Assembly: GCF_000226095.1 (NCBI RefSeq)
Contig: NC_016476.1
Location: forward strand, 3,100,001-3,164,000
Reading direction: 5' to 3'
From: Thermothelomyces thermophilus ATCC 42464
Lineage: Eukaryota > Ascomycota > Sordariomycetes > Sordariales > Chaetomiaceae
DNA length: 64,000 nucleotides
In this document: one piece after another, positions 43,889-55,419 of the stretch
How the letters are laid out: the number at the start of each line of letters is the position of its first letter
Position numbering within the stretch: the stretch's first letter is position 1
The notes under the pieces: generated by a model
Database searches by the model: none
Seen by the model: only the letters and a program-made list of their open reading frames with translations
What the model was told of the DNA's origin: nothing
Translations under genes and position numbers: made by a program

Positions 43889-44669
43889 GGCGAGAATGTC
43901 CTTGGTTGGATTCCTAATAAATCGATGGTGGGTCGAAACTCTCAACTCATTCCATCGACTTTGAGTCCCGTTCGCAATCAATCAGTCCGGGAGGGAAGAA
44001 TTGGCAGACGCAGCTCGGCTTGGGTCGTCGATGCGAACGGGAGCTTGAAATTTGGCCAGCCAATCGCCAGAAGTTTTCAATTCTACGGAGTATATGGAAT
44101 GAATTGGACCTTACCGACTTTGTACTGGTGCGTTCCGCTAATATACATACATTACATGACTTATGTACATACAAGTACGAAGTACGGAGTATGTATGTAC
44201 GGATTACATACTTCCGATCTAAGATTGGTGGGAAGTATTGCTGCGTTTTACTCTGTACATTTCATACATACATACAAACACTACATGCACAATCCCCACA
44301 CGTATCTACCCGTCGCCTTGAGCTCTGTTATAGTACTCCGTAGTCTGGTCGTGCTGCAGCAGCGATGAATCAGAAGGTGGGGCTGGCATCGCGTTCCTGG
44401 TGAAGAAGCACCCCGCCACCATTCACCTTGGTTGAATGCAACTCGGGGGGTTACTTAAAGATCCCCTGCCTCGGGCAGGTAGGGACTTTTGGAGCATGGG
44501 CCTATACATGAATCTACAACATCACGTCATGGCAAGGAAAAGAAGCTCAATGTAGCGCGGAATTTAAATAGGCCCATCGTTTCTTGCTTTTCGAGATCGA
44601 ACTTCTCTTGGACTTTGTTTCTCGATTGGTCGTTTGTTGCAAGGAACTTATACTTACCTCCAACCGAAG
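43889..44669. other. divergent JIP5/chitinase intergenic region
   Basis: This 0.78 kb region holds three exact TACGGAGTA-type motifs and many TGTA/TACA tetranucleotides (44140-44290). No gene is seen. Confidence 0.5.
44084..44342. repeat. three copies of TACGGAGTA/TACTCCGTA
   Basis: Exact copies lie at 44084-44092, 44183-44191 and 44334-44342, interspersed with TATGTATGTAC and ACATACATAC tracts. Confidence 0.85.
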
Positions 44670-45978
44670 ATGGCAGCATTGCGGCTGTTCTGGTTACTAC
44701 TCTGCTTCTTCTCACTTAGCATGGCCGTCAAGTCGAAGCCGAAGCGGGACCTGCGATGCCTCATGTATTTTACCGGGTAGGGACAAGATCCCTCACGCAC
44801 CATGCTCCCGGCGATGGACTGACCATTTCGTCATCAACACAGTCAGCACCCAGTGGCACCCCCCGTTGAGAAGCTCCGACATGTAACGCACGTCGCCGTG
44901 GCTTTCATGAGCCCTGGTCTCTTCAACGAGCCCGGACGGACCGAGTGGCCATTGTTCACCACCGTCGATGACGTCCGGGCCAAGTTCCCGGAGAAGACCA
45001 AGGTTTTGGTGGCCATTGGTGGCTGGGGAGACACGATCGGCTTCTCCGTCGCTGCTCTGAATGACGAAACGCGAAAGACGTTTGCCGAGAATGTGGCCAG
45101 CATGGTCGCAGCCACGGGTGCGGATGGGGTTGACATTGACTGGGAATATCCGGGGTAAGAGCCGCGCCGGTCCACGGATTGCTCTCGCAACGGGAGACGC
45201 TATACTGACTCGCGGTGGCAGGGGTAACGGCGAGGATTACAAGAAGGTGCCTAATTCAGCCAAGGCCTGGGAGATTGGTGCCTACCCTCTCCTTTTCGCA
45301 GAGCTGCGCGCCGCCCTCGGGCCTCACAAGATCGTCTCGGCCGCGGTGCCCGGCCTGAAGCGGGACATGCTTGCCTTCACCCGCGAGACGGTGCCCCGAA
45401 TCATGCGCCATGTGGACTTCTTGAATGTCATGACGTACGATCTCATGAACCGCCGCGACGTGGTGACCAAGCACCACACCGGGGTGGAGCTGAGCCTCGA
45501 GGCCGTCGACGCCTACGTCTCTGCCGGCGCTGCGCCCCAGAGACTCAATTTGGGGTTTGCCTTTTATACCAGGTACTTCAAGACGGAACACGACGCCTGC
45601 GCGCTCGCCTCGCCGATAGGCTGCCCGACGTTGCTGCTCGAAGACCCGGAGACGGGCGAAGATCTCGGCCGCAGCGGGGCGTTCTCGTGGCACGATTCGG
45701 TGCCGGATGAAGTGGCCGAGTCATTTGCGCGGGCGCTGGATCACGGCGTCTACGACGAGGAGGGGGGCGGATACTACTATTGGGATGCCATGGAGGATTT
45801 CTGGTGGACGTTTGACACGCCCGACGCCATCGAGCGCAAGTTTCCTCGGATACTAGGTAAGCGGCGGTTGGGAGGAGTCTTTGCTTGGGGAATCGGCGAA
45901 GACGCACCTCTGTTCAAACACTTTGCAGCACTCAATGACGAGTTGGAGAGATACCTGGAAGGCAAGGACGAGCTGTGA
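44670..45978 (+). CDS. secreted GH18 chitinase
   Basis: Three exons (44670-44776, 44843-45154, 45222-45978) give 391 residues. Residues 1-19 are a signal peptide (ALRLFWLLLCFFSLSMA). The GH18 barrel starts with LRCLMYFTGQH, has the substrate-binding strand VLVAIGGWGD, and carries the catalytic DGVDIDWEYPG at about 129-139, with all three Asp and the acid Glu intact. Further on are FLNVMTYDLMNRR and GGVFAWGIGEDAP near the C-terminus. No carbohydrate-binding module or GPI signal is seen. It should cleave chitin outside the cell, for nutrition, wall remodelling or attack on other fungi; these cannot be told apart here. Confidence 0.93.
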
Positions 45979-47763
45979 AGAGAGGAAAGGTCTCGCCTCG
46001 AGACTACTGCCACACCTCGACTCCTTGACTGCCCGCGTTGCACGCAGCGAGTGACGAGCATGAGGAGCCCTACATTAGGTTCAGCGAGCCGTGGCCGGTG
46101 CGGGGAGGATGCGCTGGCCTCTTTGGAGTAGCTAGGAGTCTCGTCAACTTCCTTTCCAGGAGACTTTGACTCGCGCTCACGGAGCCGGTCCATACCAATC
46201 TCCGTCCTGCCATTGTGCACATGGGGCGTGCGGCTGTGAACGCTGCCGAGACGAGCATGATATCTCAGGAGAGGTCCACAGTGCTGAAAGCCACAGTATA
46301 TCTATTTTTCCTTTCTTCCTTTTCCAGCCTGGAGGGGCTGCCTGTCGACGGCGTACTTGATGGGTAGCACGAATCTTCAACTGATCCGCATCTACAAATG
46401 ACCGTGTTAAGTTGGTGACAACGAACAACAATTGTGTTGTGAAGTGTGTCGGATCTGCATGTTCGGTGGTGAGGACTCGGGCTACATTGGCCATGCCATC
46501 CCTGTTCCTCGTTCTAAGAAGCGGAATAGTATGCTCAAACTTGTGTGCCGAACAACGTCTATGACTGTGATGTCTGAGGTGTTTGGGGCCATCTAGGCCG
46601 GAGTTGGTACACCACGATCCCCTGTTGGTTCAGCAGGACACACCGCGCCCCCAACAAACATAGCTGTGTGCGAGGATGTGTGTGGGAGGGGAGAAGATTA
46701 ACTCTGCTCGTCGACAAGTTGATCAATATTCTTGTCACTGCTGCCAACACATTGTATGTTAGCTTGTCCGGGACCACTCTTGGCCAGTGACGGACAAATG
46801 CCCTGGCTGAGGATCTAGATCCAGGGGCCACTGAGCAATTAGGGAATGAGCGGCCTCACGAGAATGGAAAGCTCTCAACGGCCATTATATGCAACTAGTA
46901 GAGCACTAGCAACGAGATGGGCTTTTCCCTGCCACCGGACCACAAATAAGCTCGAGGACCGCAGCGTACGCCAGGTCATACATTCCAACGGCTGCGGGTA
47001 CGGTAGGGAGTTGGTGACATCGGCCGTTCAAGTCAGTCTTATTCTCACCTGGTGGCGAAGTATCTTCGGTCTCACGCATGACCAACTGCGTTGTGAAAGG
47101 AAGGTACTGTGCGTCTTTTTCCTTCAACGCCCTAACCTCTCCTCGGAGGTGGTTCGAGCATGTCATCATGTGCGAGGCGGCTGACCGGGCTGGTCTGAAC
47201 GTTTCCGAACATGTGGGTACATTTGAAATGGTCTGATGATGCACCACCTTAGCACCAGAGCAGGAAGGGCGCAGTTCACTAATCATTTCGCATACTATAG
47301 GTAGCCGCTCCCACATAGGCCAATTGCCGCTTGCTGAGGGGGGTGGTCAAGCATGACATCAGATTGATGGCAAGGCTTGAAGGCCGTCGGAGGCGGGTAT
47401 GACGGTATCTGTACCACAGTGCACGGAAGATCCTATCTGGATGAGGAATCGATCAAACAGGCGGGAGACCGAATGCTACTCCTGATCCCTTTCCCCAATG
47501 ATGACTAGGAGGGGTGGGAAAGGGGGAGGTTCGCTTTCATAACAAGTGAAGCAGTGGCAGTAATTCAAGCCAAGGAGCTTCTTCATAAAGAAACCCCGTC
47601 CCCCCTTTCCAACACCCGGCCAGCTCTATGTTGGATCAACCCGAGGTCGAAAGAACCAGAGTACAGCCACACAACCAGCAGCCAACCAGCCCCTGAGTCC
47701 ACGAGAATAGTTCGACAATTTCCTCCCAACGCGCTCGGGCTACGCAGACAACCCCAAAACACC
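45979..47763. other. 1.8 kb intergenic region, nothing recognised
   Basis: No open frame with a family resemblance, no repeat and no RNA gene is evident between the chitinase gene and the hydrolase gene. The end near the hydrolase is C/T- and A-rich and looks like its promoter and leader. Confidence 0.45.
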
Positions 47764-48648
47764 ATGGCAACCGGTCAGGTGACCAAGGTAGCAACCGTCG
47801 AGGCTGACGGCGTAGAAGTATTTTACCGGTCTGCTGGGCCGGTTGACGCGCCCACGGTAGTACTTTTGCACGGTTTCCCTTCCTCGTCACACATGTTTCG
47901 CAATCTCATCCCGCTCCTCGCGACCCGCTACCGCGTCGTGGCCCCCGATCTCCCTGGATTCGGCTTCACCAAGGTCCCGGCCGAGCGCGACTATAGGTTC
48001 ACCTTCGCAAGCCTCGCGCGGACCTTCGCGTCCTTTGTGGACGTCATCTCCTTGGACCGGTTCGCAATCTACGTCTTCGACTACGGCGCCCCAACCGGTT
48101 TCCGTTTCGCCCTGGACAGGCCCGACGCCATAGCGGCCATCGTCTCCCAGAATGGCAACGCCTACGCCGAGGGCCTAGGCCAGCCTTTCTGGTCTCAGCT
48201 TCAAAAGCTCTGGGCCAGCGGTGCCGAGGCGGACCGCGAAGCTCTCCGTCCGCAGCTCGAGCTCACCGCGACCCAGTGGCAGTACCTGAACGGGTCTCCG
48301 CACCCGGAGGCTATCCAACCCGAGGCTATCTACCTCGACCAGATGCTGCTGGATTGTCCCGGAATCAAGGAGATCCAGCTTGACTTGTTCCAGGATTATG
48401 GCTCAAACGTGAAGCTATATCCTCAGTTCCAGGAGTACCTGCGCTCATCGGGGGTACCAGTCCTGACGGCGTGGGGGGGAAAGGACGAGATTTTTGTTGC
48501 TGCTGGCGCCGAGGCTTATGGAAGAGACGTCCAGAAGCTTGAGACGCACTGGCTAGATGCCGGTCATTTTGCCCTCGAAACCAACGAGCAGCAGGTGGCG
48601 GATTGGATGATTGCATTCTTTGACAGATTCGACGTGTTTCGGGCCTAA
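47764..48648 (+). CDS. alpha/beta hydrolase, haloalkane dehalogenase/epoxide hydrolase-like
   Basis: A single exon of 294 residues from the ATG in ACACCATGG at 47764; the frame is open upstream without a better ATG. The fold has the oxyanion motif VVLLHGFPSSSHMF, the strand VVAPDLPGFGFT, and an Asp nucleophile, Asp106 in IYVFDYGAPTGFR, where esterases have Ser. The remaining triad members are Asp241 (WGGKDEIF) and His268 (LDAGHFALE). An Asp nucleophile is the mark of haloalkane dehalogenases and epoxide hydrolases, so it probably opens a carbon-halogen or epoxide bond through an alkyl-enzyme ester. Many close relatives are bacterial, and the lack of introns would fit a past transfer, though it does not prove one. 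The substrate is unknown. Confidence 0.88.
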   Translation: MATGQVTKVATVEADGVEVFYRSAGPVDAPTVVLLHGFPSSSHMFRNLIPLLATRYRVVAPDLPGFGFTKVPAERDYRFTFASLARTFASFVDVISLDRFAIYVFDYGAPTGFRFALDRPDAIAAIVSQNGNAYAEGLGQPFWSQLQKLWASGAEADREALRPQLELTATQWQYLNGSPHPEAIQPEAIYLDQMLLDCPGIKEIQLDLFQDYGSNVKLYPQFQEYLRSSGVPVLTAWGGKDEIFVAAGAEAYGRDVQKLETHWLDAGHFALETNEQQVADWMIAFFDRFDVFRA

Positions 48649-49168
48649 CCGACGGAGACGCACGAGTGTAGGAGGGAGACTGGATATGGCGGAGGGCAAC
48701 GGTGGGAGACAGTGAAAGAAGCAGCCAGAAAACAGCAATCAGCCCCGGGCAAGAGGGCACACGTATCTGCTTGGACATAGACGGCCTGACCAGGCCATGC
48801 GGGAACGACGCCATGATCAGCGCCTTTGCTAGGTAAACTGCTAAACACAGATCAACCCAACGCAACTCGCTTGTGCTTGCCTCGATGCACACATTACCCA
48901 TGTGTTCCTTGGTCCAAACACCAGGACACCATGCCATGCAACCAAGGGGATCGGCGACTCCAAGTTGGCCGTTCGGGATGGTTCCTCGAGACTGCAGAGT
49001 GTTTATCGAAGGCTCCCCCAAGAAGCCAGTAGCGTGACTCTCCTGCAAGCTACAAGGGAGCGTCTCATAATCAATCATACATGCATAAATCGAGTGGCGT
49101 GCGACCTTGGCGCAGGTTGACGCCGGTCGGGTCGTTCCTTAGCGGCGAGCGAATTATTGACATGCAAC
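48649..49168. other. convergent intergenic region
   Basis: A 0.5 kb region between the hydrolase stop and the sulfurtransferase stop. No feature is recognised. Confidence 0.45.
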
Positions 49169-50266
49169 TCATTCTTCTTTCCGAATGAGCGAATCCGAGG
49201 GCTTGACTCGTTGCGCCCACTCGCTGCGGAAGGTTAGTCGCATTCCTCAACATTAGCGGCCGCTCGGACTGTCGACGTCTACTTACGTCCAGCTGCCATC
49301 ATACACCTTCCTCTTCCCCGGCGAACCATAGTTGGCCTCGCTCAACGCCGTCTCAATGATGCAAGCCGTGACACCGGTGCCACAGCTTGAAATGATGGGC
49401 TTTTCCGGATCCACGCCCTTGTTCACAAACACTTCCCTCAGCTTGTCCGCGGGAAGGAATGCCTTGGTCGAGGGGTCGAGCACCTCAGTAAAGGGGATGT
49501 TTATCGACCCGGGCAGGTGTCCGGAGGGCAAGCCAGGCCTCGGCTCCGGGACCTTCCCGGACCAGCGCCCATAAGGCCGCGCATCCAAGACTTGCACTCC
49601 CTCGGCACCCTCCTTGTTATAATCCTGGGCGACCTCCCGAACCTCCTCAAAATGTGCCACCTTCTTCTCATCCATCTCCGGGATCGGATATGTGCCGCAC
49701 TCCACCGTCCATACGTTGCCGGACTCGATCGGGAAACCCTGTTCAACCCACAGCTTAAAATTATTGAGAATGTGCACGCTCGGATGCCCAAAGACCTTCA
49801 TGGTCCAGCCGACACGGGGTGCGCTGAAAATGCCCAGCTCCTGGCTGTCGTAGACCACTACCGTGTCCTCTCTGCGGATACCCAGCTCGCTCATGGCCTC
49901 GGCAAAGCCCTTTGGACTGGGAAGCATGTGTGGATATGGGCTGCGCTTATCAATGACCTTGTCGAGGTCGAAGAATCGCGCCTTGGGAATGCGCTTTTCA
50001 CGAAACACCTGGATGCCGGTACGGCCTTGGGGGTCGTTGGGAAGAAACCATGAAGCGCAGAGCGGGATCACACGTGGCTCGGACGAGATGGGCGATGGCG
50101 GGCTCTTCTTGAGGGCATCTGCGAGCTCCCGTGGGGTGACGAGGTAACTGGAGAAGGACCGGCGAGCTCCAAGGGTTGCGACTTTGAAGCTAGCTGGGAG
50201 GCCACAGGCCCGGCCACGGCGAGACACTGATATCCGAAGCGGACGAAGGGCCGAGAAGTAGGCCAT
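49169..50266 (-). CDS. mercaptopyruvate/thiosulfate sulfurtransferase (two rhodanese domains)
   Basis: Two exons (50266-49287 and 49223-49169; intron 63 nt) give 344 residues. The first 40 or so are rich in Arg and Ser with almost no acid, as in a mitochondrial targeting peptide. The first rhodanese domain (about 40-180) includes PQGRTGIQVFREKRIPKA and DTVVVYDSQELGIFSAPR and lacks an active Cys. The second (about 205-340) has VQVLDARPYGRWSG and the catalytic Cys295 in SSCGTGVTACI; the loop CG(S/T)GVT is that of mercaptopyruvate sulfurtransferases. It moves sulfur from 3-mercaptopyruvate or thiosulfate to cyanide or a thiol protein. The small last exon adds the conserved DGSWTEWAQR ending. Confidence 0.93.
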
Positions 50267-50847
50267 GGCCGAGATTGGGCTCTTGCGCCCTGTTCGCTTT
50301 GCTTATCTGGTCGCCTCTCTGTTGTCCGGGTTTCGACTCATCCACGGTCGAGGCCGCATCAATGCACGCGCTAGGGTCGGAAACGACGCGGACCTGCACA
50401 GTCGGTAACGGCTTCGACTCAATCGCAGCGTCCGGATTATGGTCGACCTCCCTTGTCACATTAGCAAGAGTACACGGCAGCAGCTGGAAGGCAGAGGTTT
50501 GCGTGATGGGGCGGGGAACAGCGAGAGATGATAAATCCTGGCAAGTCCGTGGAGCTTGGGCCACCCTTTAAACCGCTGCGCCATGACCTGCTTGATGTGC
50601 TCCTTCACCACAGGAGGCTACGAATACTCCGCTCTCCGATGGAAGACGCAAACAGTTCAACCTAAGTTCCCCCCAGCTTCCGATGCGCCCAGCTGCATGC
50701 ACTTCTGATGCGACAGAGGTAGCCTACACGGTACTATCAAGCTCCCAGCTTTTCACATACAATTTGCCACGGTGACTGCACGAGTCTCGGGGGCTACTGC
50801 TAGCTTGGCAGAGAACGTGAACCGGCAAGGTGCCCAGCTGCCCAGAT
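50267..50847. other. divergent sulfurtransferase/APC11 intergenic region
   Basis: A 0.58 kb shared promoter region with no gene or repeat recognised. Confidence 0.45.
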
Positions 50848-51335
50848 ATGAAGGTCAGAATCAGAAAATGGGACGCAGTCGCGACCTGGCGCTGGGACAT
50901 TCCCGAGGACGATGTCTGTGGTATTTGCCAGGTCCACTTTGATGGGACTTGTCCAACATGCAAATACCCCGGCGACGATTGCCCACTTCGTAAGTGCCAA
51001 CCGCCCAGCATGTCGAGGATCGTAGTTTTTGACCGAGTTCTCAAAGTCTCTGGGAAATGTGGACACAACTTTCATATGGTTCGTCGCTCCCGTTTCCCCC
51101 ACGAATGCTCGAGGGACTTAGATCGCTTATCCGAATAACCGGCAGCACTGCATCCTCGAGTGGATTAAACAAGACTCGGCCAAAGGCCAATGTCCCATGT
51201 GTCGGCAGCGTGAGTCACTGCTCAGTTCCTGATCTTGAAAATCGTGCGCTGATATGCGACACTCTAGGATTTGAGTGGATCGAGCAGCCGATCGAAACCT
51301 CCATGAATAACACCTCAAACATCCCCCCAGTTTGA
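50848..51335 (+). CDS. APC11: anaphase-promoting complex RING subunit APC11
   Basis: Four exons (50848-50989, 51047-51078, 51146-51209, 51268-51335) give 101 residues. The start MKVRIRKWDAVATWRWDIPE and the RING-H2 are those of APC11: CGICQVHFDGTCPTCKYPGDDC, then GKCGHNFHMHCILEWI, then CPMCRQRFEWIEQ. All zinc ligands, including the third zinc site typical of APC11, can be seen. It is the catalytic RING of the anaphase-promoting complex, which recruits the ubiquitin-loaded E2 and drives degradation of securin and cyclin B. The second exon is only 32 nt, so the gene is easily missed by automatic callers. Confidence 0.95.
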
Positions 51336-52176
51336 GAAACCGACTCGGGACCACTGCTCTCAAGACTAGAACCAAAAAGGAATGAACTGCCAGAGTAGCA
51401 CTGCGTCCTCTTATGGTTCCGTCATCGGCCAAGTGCATGCTACTACTGGCTTGTTCTCCATGCTCATTGTTTATCAGAGAATAGAACCCGAGAGTGGAGA
51501 AAAGTAAGATGGCTGACTGGGAAGAGACGTCTCAGCAGTCCGAATGACGGCATCTCGTCAGCGAAAGCGAGATAGCTTCGATCCATAGGAGTGGTTAGTG
51601 GTCTCAACAATCCAGAAGCGCTTTGCAGAATCCCTCCTTGACAGGACGAATTCTGATGGTGTACAGTATACATAGTAAATACATAGTGTAGTAATCCGTA
51701 CTGGACATCGGCGTCCCTGTTGTGGAGGTAGAGAGATGTATGTATGTATGTAATCCGTACTCCGTATCGACTTGTAAGCGATAAGATAAGAGAGGTTGAT
51801 GCTTGCTCACATCAACCGCGATCAGCCCAGGCGGCAGCCGTCCAGCAAAAGCCCACAGCTACGGGGTACCTTTCCTCCGAGGAGAACCTCCAAATTGTTG
51901 CGTCCTGCTTGTTATACTGGTGCGAAGTCGAGGACGCCCGCTGCTCCCGTAACCTCCCCCCCAATTCAAATTTACCGACGCCGCATCGCACTGCATTCCA
52001 AATCATGCGGGCGCGGGGCCGCTGCCTCCTCCCATATCATACGCTCCACACCATCAATATCACCTTAGCTACCCTATCGCCATATACTTCGTAATAAATA
52101 CCCACCTTCCGGCATAACCCTTTTCTGGTCCCACGGTCCGGACAAGAAGCGAATTGAAGAGACGAGAGAATCGATC
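51336..52176. other. intergenic region between APC11 and the next gene
   Basis: A 0.84 kb region with one exact TACTCCGTA at 51758-51766 next to a GTATGTATGTATGTA tract (51737-51751). No gene is seen. Confidence 0.5.
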
Positions 52177-53100
52177 ATGACCGGACCTGACACCGACCGC
52201 CCCGCCTCCCGGGGATACCGTACCTCTCCGATCACTCCGAGTCCTCGCCCGTCGATAGCGAGCAGAGCCAGTCGATCCAGCTTGCGGCGGGAAGTAGAGC
52301 GTCAAGAAGGTCCGGCCCACAACCGACCGACATCCGCGACGTACTCGCGTCCGCATACACCGCACACAGCCGCTGCTCCGGTTGAAGAGCCCGCTCGTAT
52401 GCCGTCACCCTCGCCTCCACCGCAACCCACGCAGCCACCGTTCTCTCCGGTTTTCGCCCTCCTCAGCTCGACGTCGCTTTCGACCAATCGGCAGACAGTG
52501 CATCACCCGACGGTACATTACATTTTCGCCGATGACGACCCTGAGATTTTGACGGCGGCACTCGCCCACCACCAGCAGGGCGCCTACAATGACAATAGCG
52601 AGGAGGGCACCTCCCTCACCTCGGACCGGGGCGTTCTCCTGGACATGGAACCTACCGCTGACGGATCTGGCTATGAGGTGACATGGGCTAGCAGCCTAAC
52701 CCCCGACTGGGCCGTAACATCTGCCACCATCAGCCGGTCAGAAGGCGGCCTCGGCGAGGCAGCGCCGGGATTTGGCAGCAAGTTGGTTCTGAACGTCGAG
52801 GGTGTGAGCCTCGAGCCGTCCTTAGGCCCGGCACCCCTGGGCAAGGCGTCGACGCCTGAGGTCGAAATGCAATCTTCTGGGGCAAGCACCGGGAAAGCGA
52901 GAACAGCGACGGCTGCGGAGGAGTATGCGGACCTGCTACAGGACTTTGACAAGCGGATGTCGATCCTAAGGAAAGTGGTGGAGGCGGGCGCGGCAAGACA
53001 GCGAGCGCTTGGGGAGGGTGGTGGACAGTTTTCCGAAGCAGCTAGGGACAAGCCACCCACCGGTGATGAGAGCGCTCAGGATCGAGAAGGAAGGCAATGA
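52177..53100 (+). CDS. conserved fungal protein of unknown function
   Basis: A single exon of 307 residues. The first 90 residues are rich in Ser, Pro and Arg and look disordered. A more ordered core follows with HPTVHYIFADDDPEILTAAL and later SDRGVLLDMEP and GYEVTWASSLTPDWAV, which read like a short beta-rich domain. Near the end AAEEYADLLQDFDKRMSILR and onward is an amphipathic helix, probably a coiled coil for partner binding. The core phrase looks conserved among filamentous fungi, but I cannot name a family and give no function. The ATG context (GATCATGACC) is acceptable. Confidence 0.8.
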   Translation: MTGPDTDRPASRGYRTSPITPSPRPSIASRASRSSLRREVERQEGPAHNRPTSATYSRPHTPHTAAAPVEEPARMPSPSPPPQPTQPPFSPVFALLSSTSLSTNRQTVHHPTVHYIFADDDPEILTAALAHHQQGAYNDNSEEGTSLTSDRGVLLDMEPTADGSGYEVTWASSLTPDWAVTSATISRSEGGLGEAAPGFGSKLVLNVEGVSLEPSLGPAPLGKASTPEVEMQSSGASTGKARTATAAEEYADLLQDFDKRMSILRKVVEAGAARQRALGEGGGQFSEAARDKPPTGDESAQDREGRQ

Positions 53101-53710
53101 TCTCTGGCCGGCTAACATATATCCCTGCTTCGATTGTCTGATTTACACCGAGCCGCTTTATGTCTATACCGGCGGTATGCTACTCTCTCCCGCGTTTTCT
53201 CAGGCTACGGTACCGCCTCACGACCAGATAACCGCCGAGACACCTGTGTTCCCGAATTCCGGAGAGATATGTATCCAAGCATGTCCCCGTGGGCTTCGAT
53301 TTTAGATTGTCGGAGAAAAACTGGTCTATGAGGCGCATATTCAACCACCGACATCCGAAAATCTGTGACGGGACCGCGACTTCCATTACAAAACGTCATA
53401 AAGCATCATTGAAGAGGTAATTCGAAAACTATCACTCCCAATCCAAACAACGCCCCTGATCCCTGATTAACGGCACGCCATGCTAAAAACACCCAAGAAG
53501 AGAACAGAAGGGAAACTGAGACATGGGATAACGACCAAGACATGCTGGGCTGGAGCAGGAAGATGCCTACCCGTCCCCGTATTCCAAAGACAGCCAATCA
53601 AGTTAGTGTCGATAAAAAGGGCCTGTAAGCGGAAGCCACATCTCACTTCGCCCGGCCGTGTCGCTTACGGCAAATACGTCCGAAAATATGCTGACTCAAC
53701 CATCAAATCT
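53101..53710. other. convergent intergenic region
   Basis: A 0.6 kb region between two convergent genes. No gene or repeat is recognised. Confidence 0.45.
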
Positions 53711-55419
53711 TCAGTCGTCGGACCCAGTGGCATCAGGCCCCTCCCAGTCGACGACGAATCTTTTTTTGGCCCAAGCCTCGATCTTGGCATTGGACGCCAT
53801 TCCTGGACCTTGTGCCCTGCTGGCGAGCCGCCTCGGGAGCCGTGGGACCGGAGCAACGTCCGGATTTATTTGAACAGCGCGGGCAGTGTTCATCTGGAGG
53901 TCGTCCAGAACATTATGTCGGAAGAGGCTGCGTTTTTGGCTGCCACTAGTCGCATCGTTACTGGCGCTGTTGCCGGTGTTGTCGGTATTTCCGGTGTTGT
54001 CGGTATTGCCGGTGTTGGCATTGTTGCCGGTATTGCCGGTGTTGCCGTTGTTGTTGCTGTTGTCGTTGTTGCTATTGTTGTTACCGCCCCCGCCACCTCC
54101 ACCACCGTTTGCTGCACGGTTGACCATGATATAAGCGACCACGGCAACAACAATGATAACGACAATGAGAACTAGATCTGTGTGTTAGACAGGGCACCAG
54201 AATATGTTTCGTTCGTTTAGTGGCTAACGAACCGCAGATGCCCAGGCAAATGAACTTCTTCCTGCGTGCTCCCCTGGACGATGCGACAGCCGTCTCAAGA
54301 TGAACGTTCGACTCTTCCAGTTTCGTGGCTGCCTCCGCCGTGGCCGTCTCGATTCCTTGGATCTTCACTTCATCCTGAATCAACATTTCTTGAACGCGGC
54401 TCATGAGGTCTAGCAGTTCTTCTAGCTGTCTTTCGATTTGCTCCATTTGCTGTTTGCGTTCCTTGTGAAGGCCGAGCACGCGATTCGCCCTTTCGCCACG
54501 GCTACCCAGGACGGCTTGCTGGAAGATCTGCGTTTCGCTGTTCACCATCTGGGAAATCTCTGCGTCGGTTGCGTCGGGAAACGCAATACGGGCCTGGCGC
54601 TGCATCTGTGCCTCCATCTCTCTGCGGGATGCCGCCTCGAGTTCCTGGAACTTCTGGATCGCGCCTCTGAGCTCTCGTTCCGTTTTGTCGACTTGGTTCT
54701 GGTACCGCTTGCTTTCGGGGTCGGACTTGACGGCTCTGAGACGGTCAGTGAGCCGTCTATACTGGTCCATGATAGATTGTGTCAGTCTGTCGAGCTCGCG
54801 CTTGGTGCTTGAGTCGCCAGACATGTCCGTGTCGTCGAGAGCTCGTTTTTGAAGAGTGGAAAGCGACCCCAGCTTGTTCTCGACATCTCGAATCCCGTTT
54901 TGAATGTCGTAGCACTCATCGAGGATCAAAATCTTTTTTGCCGTCCCGGGAGCTGCAGGTGTTGGTGGTCAGAATTGGCTCAATGACGCGCGAGACACTC
55001 GACGGGCTCTTGGCTCACATCCGTAACCCTGTTGCGCCACTTGGGGTGAGTTCCTCGGACCGAGAGACGACATCTCGTGCGTCCCAGCTGCTCATCGGCC
55101 GCAGTTAGATTATCATGATAACCAGTCCTGGAAATCCATGTCTCTCGCTCACCTCCGTACTGTACCGCATTGCGGTCGTCGAAGGGATCCGAACCGTATT
55201 GCCTAGAGCGAACAGCGCATTAACGACCTGTCATGCGGAACCGGGTATTCCACTCGGGATGACAACAGGCGAAAACGACCGGGAGAGTCTTTGCGTACCT
55301 GCCACCGCCGTTACCACTATAAGGGTTGTATCCACCGTACTGGCATGCGGTTAGCCACAAATATCTGCCATGCAAGCGTAAAACCTGGGATTAGGTTCTG
55401 CTGGATCACTCACGCTCAT
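53711..55419 (-). CDS. plasma-membrane syntaxin (Sso1-type Qa-SNARE) with long C-terminal tail
   Basis: Six exons (55419-55414, 55339-55299, 55202-55153, 55087-55019, 54952-54233, 54177-53711) join in phase to 450 residues. The first exon is just ATGAGC. The N-terminus is Gly/Tyr/Pro-rich (MSYGGYNPYSGNGGG) with EMSSL, as in fungal Sso proteins. The Habc bundle covers about 55-180, the SNARE helix about 205-290 (LHKERKQQMEQIERQLEELL onward), then the basic GARRKKF and one membrane anchor (LVLIVVIIVVAVVAYIMV, about 297-314). Qa-SNAREs drive exocytic fusion at the plasma membrane. Unlike yeast Sso1, about 135 residues follow the anchor: a Gly/Asn/Thr repeat and then an ordered-looking stretch. 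A missed intron in the repeat is possible but not needed for the frame. Confidence 0.85.
53960..54105 (-). repeat. imperfect tandem repeat coding for Gly-Asn-Thr units
   Basis: On the coding strand, variants of GGCAACACC/GGCAATACC and AACAACAAC alternate, giving repeated NTG and NTD units after a run of eight Gly. Confidence 0.8.
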
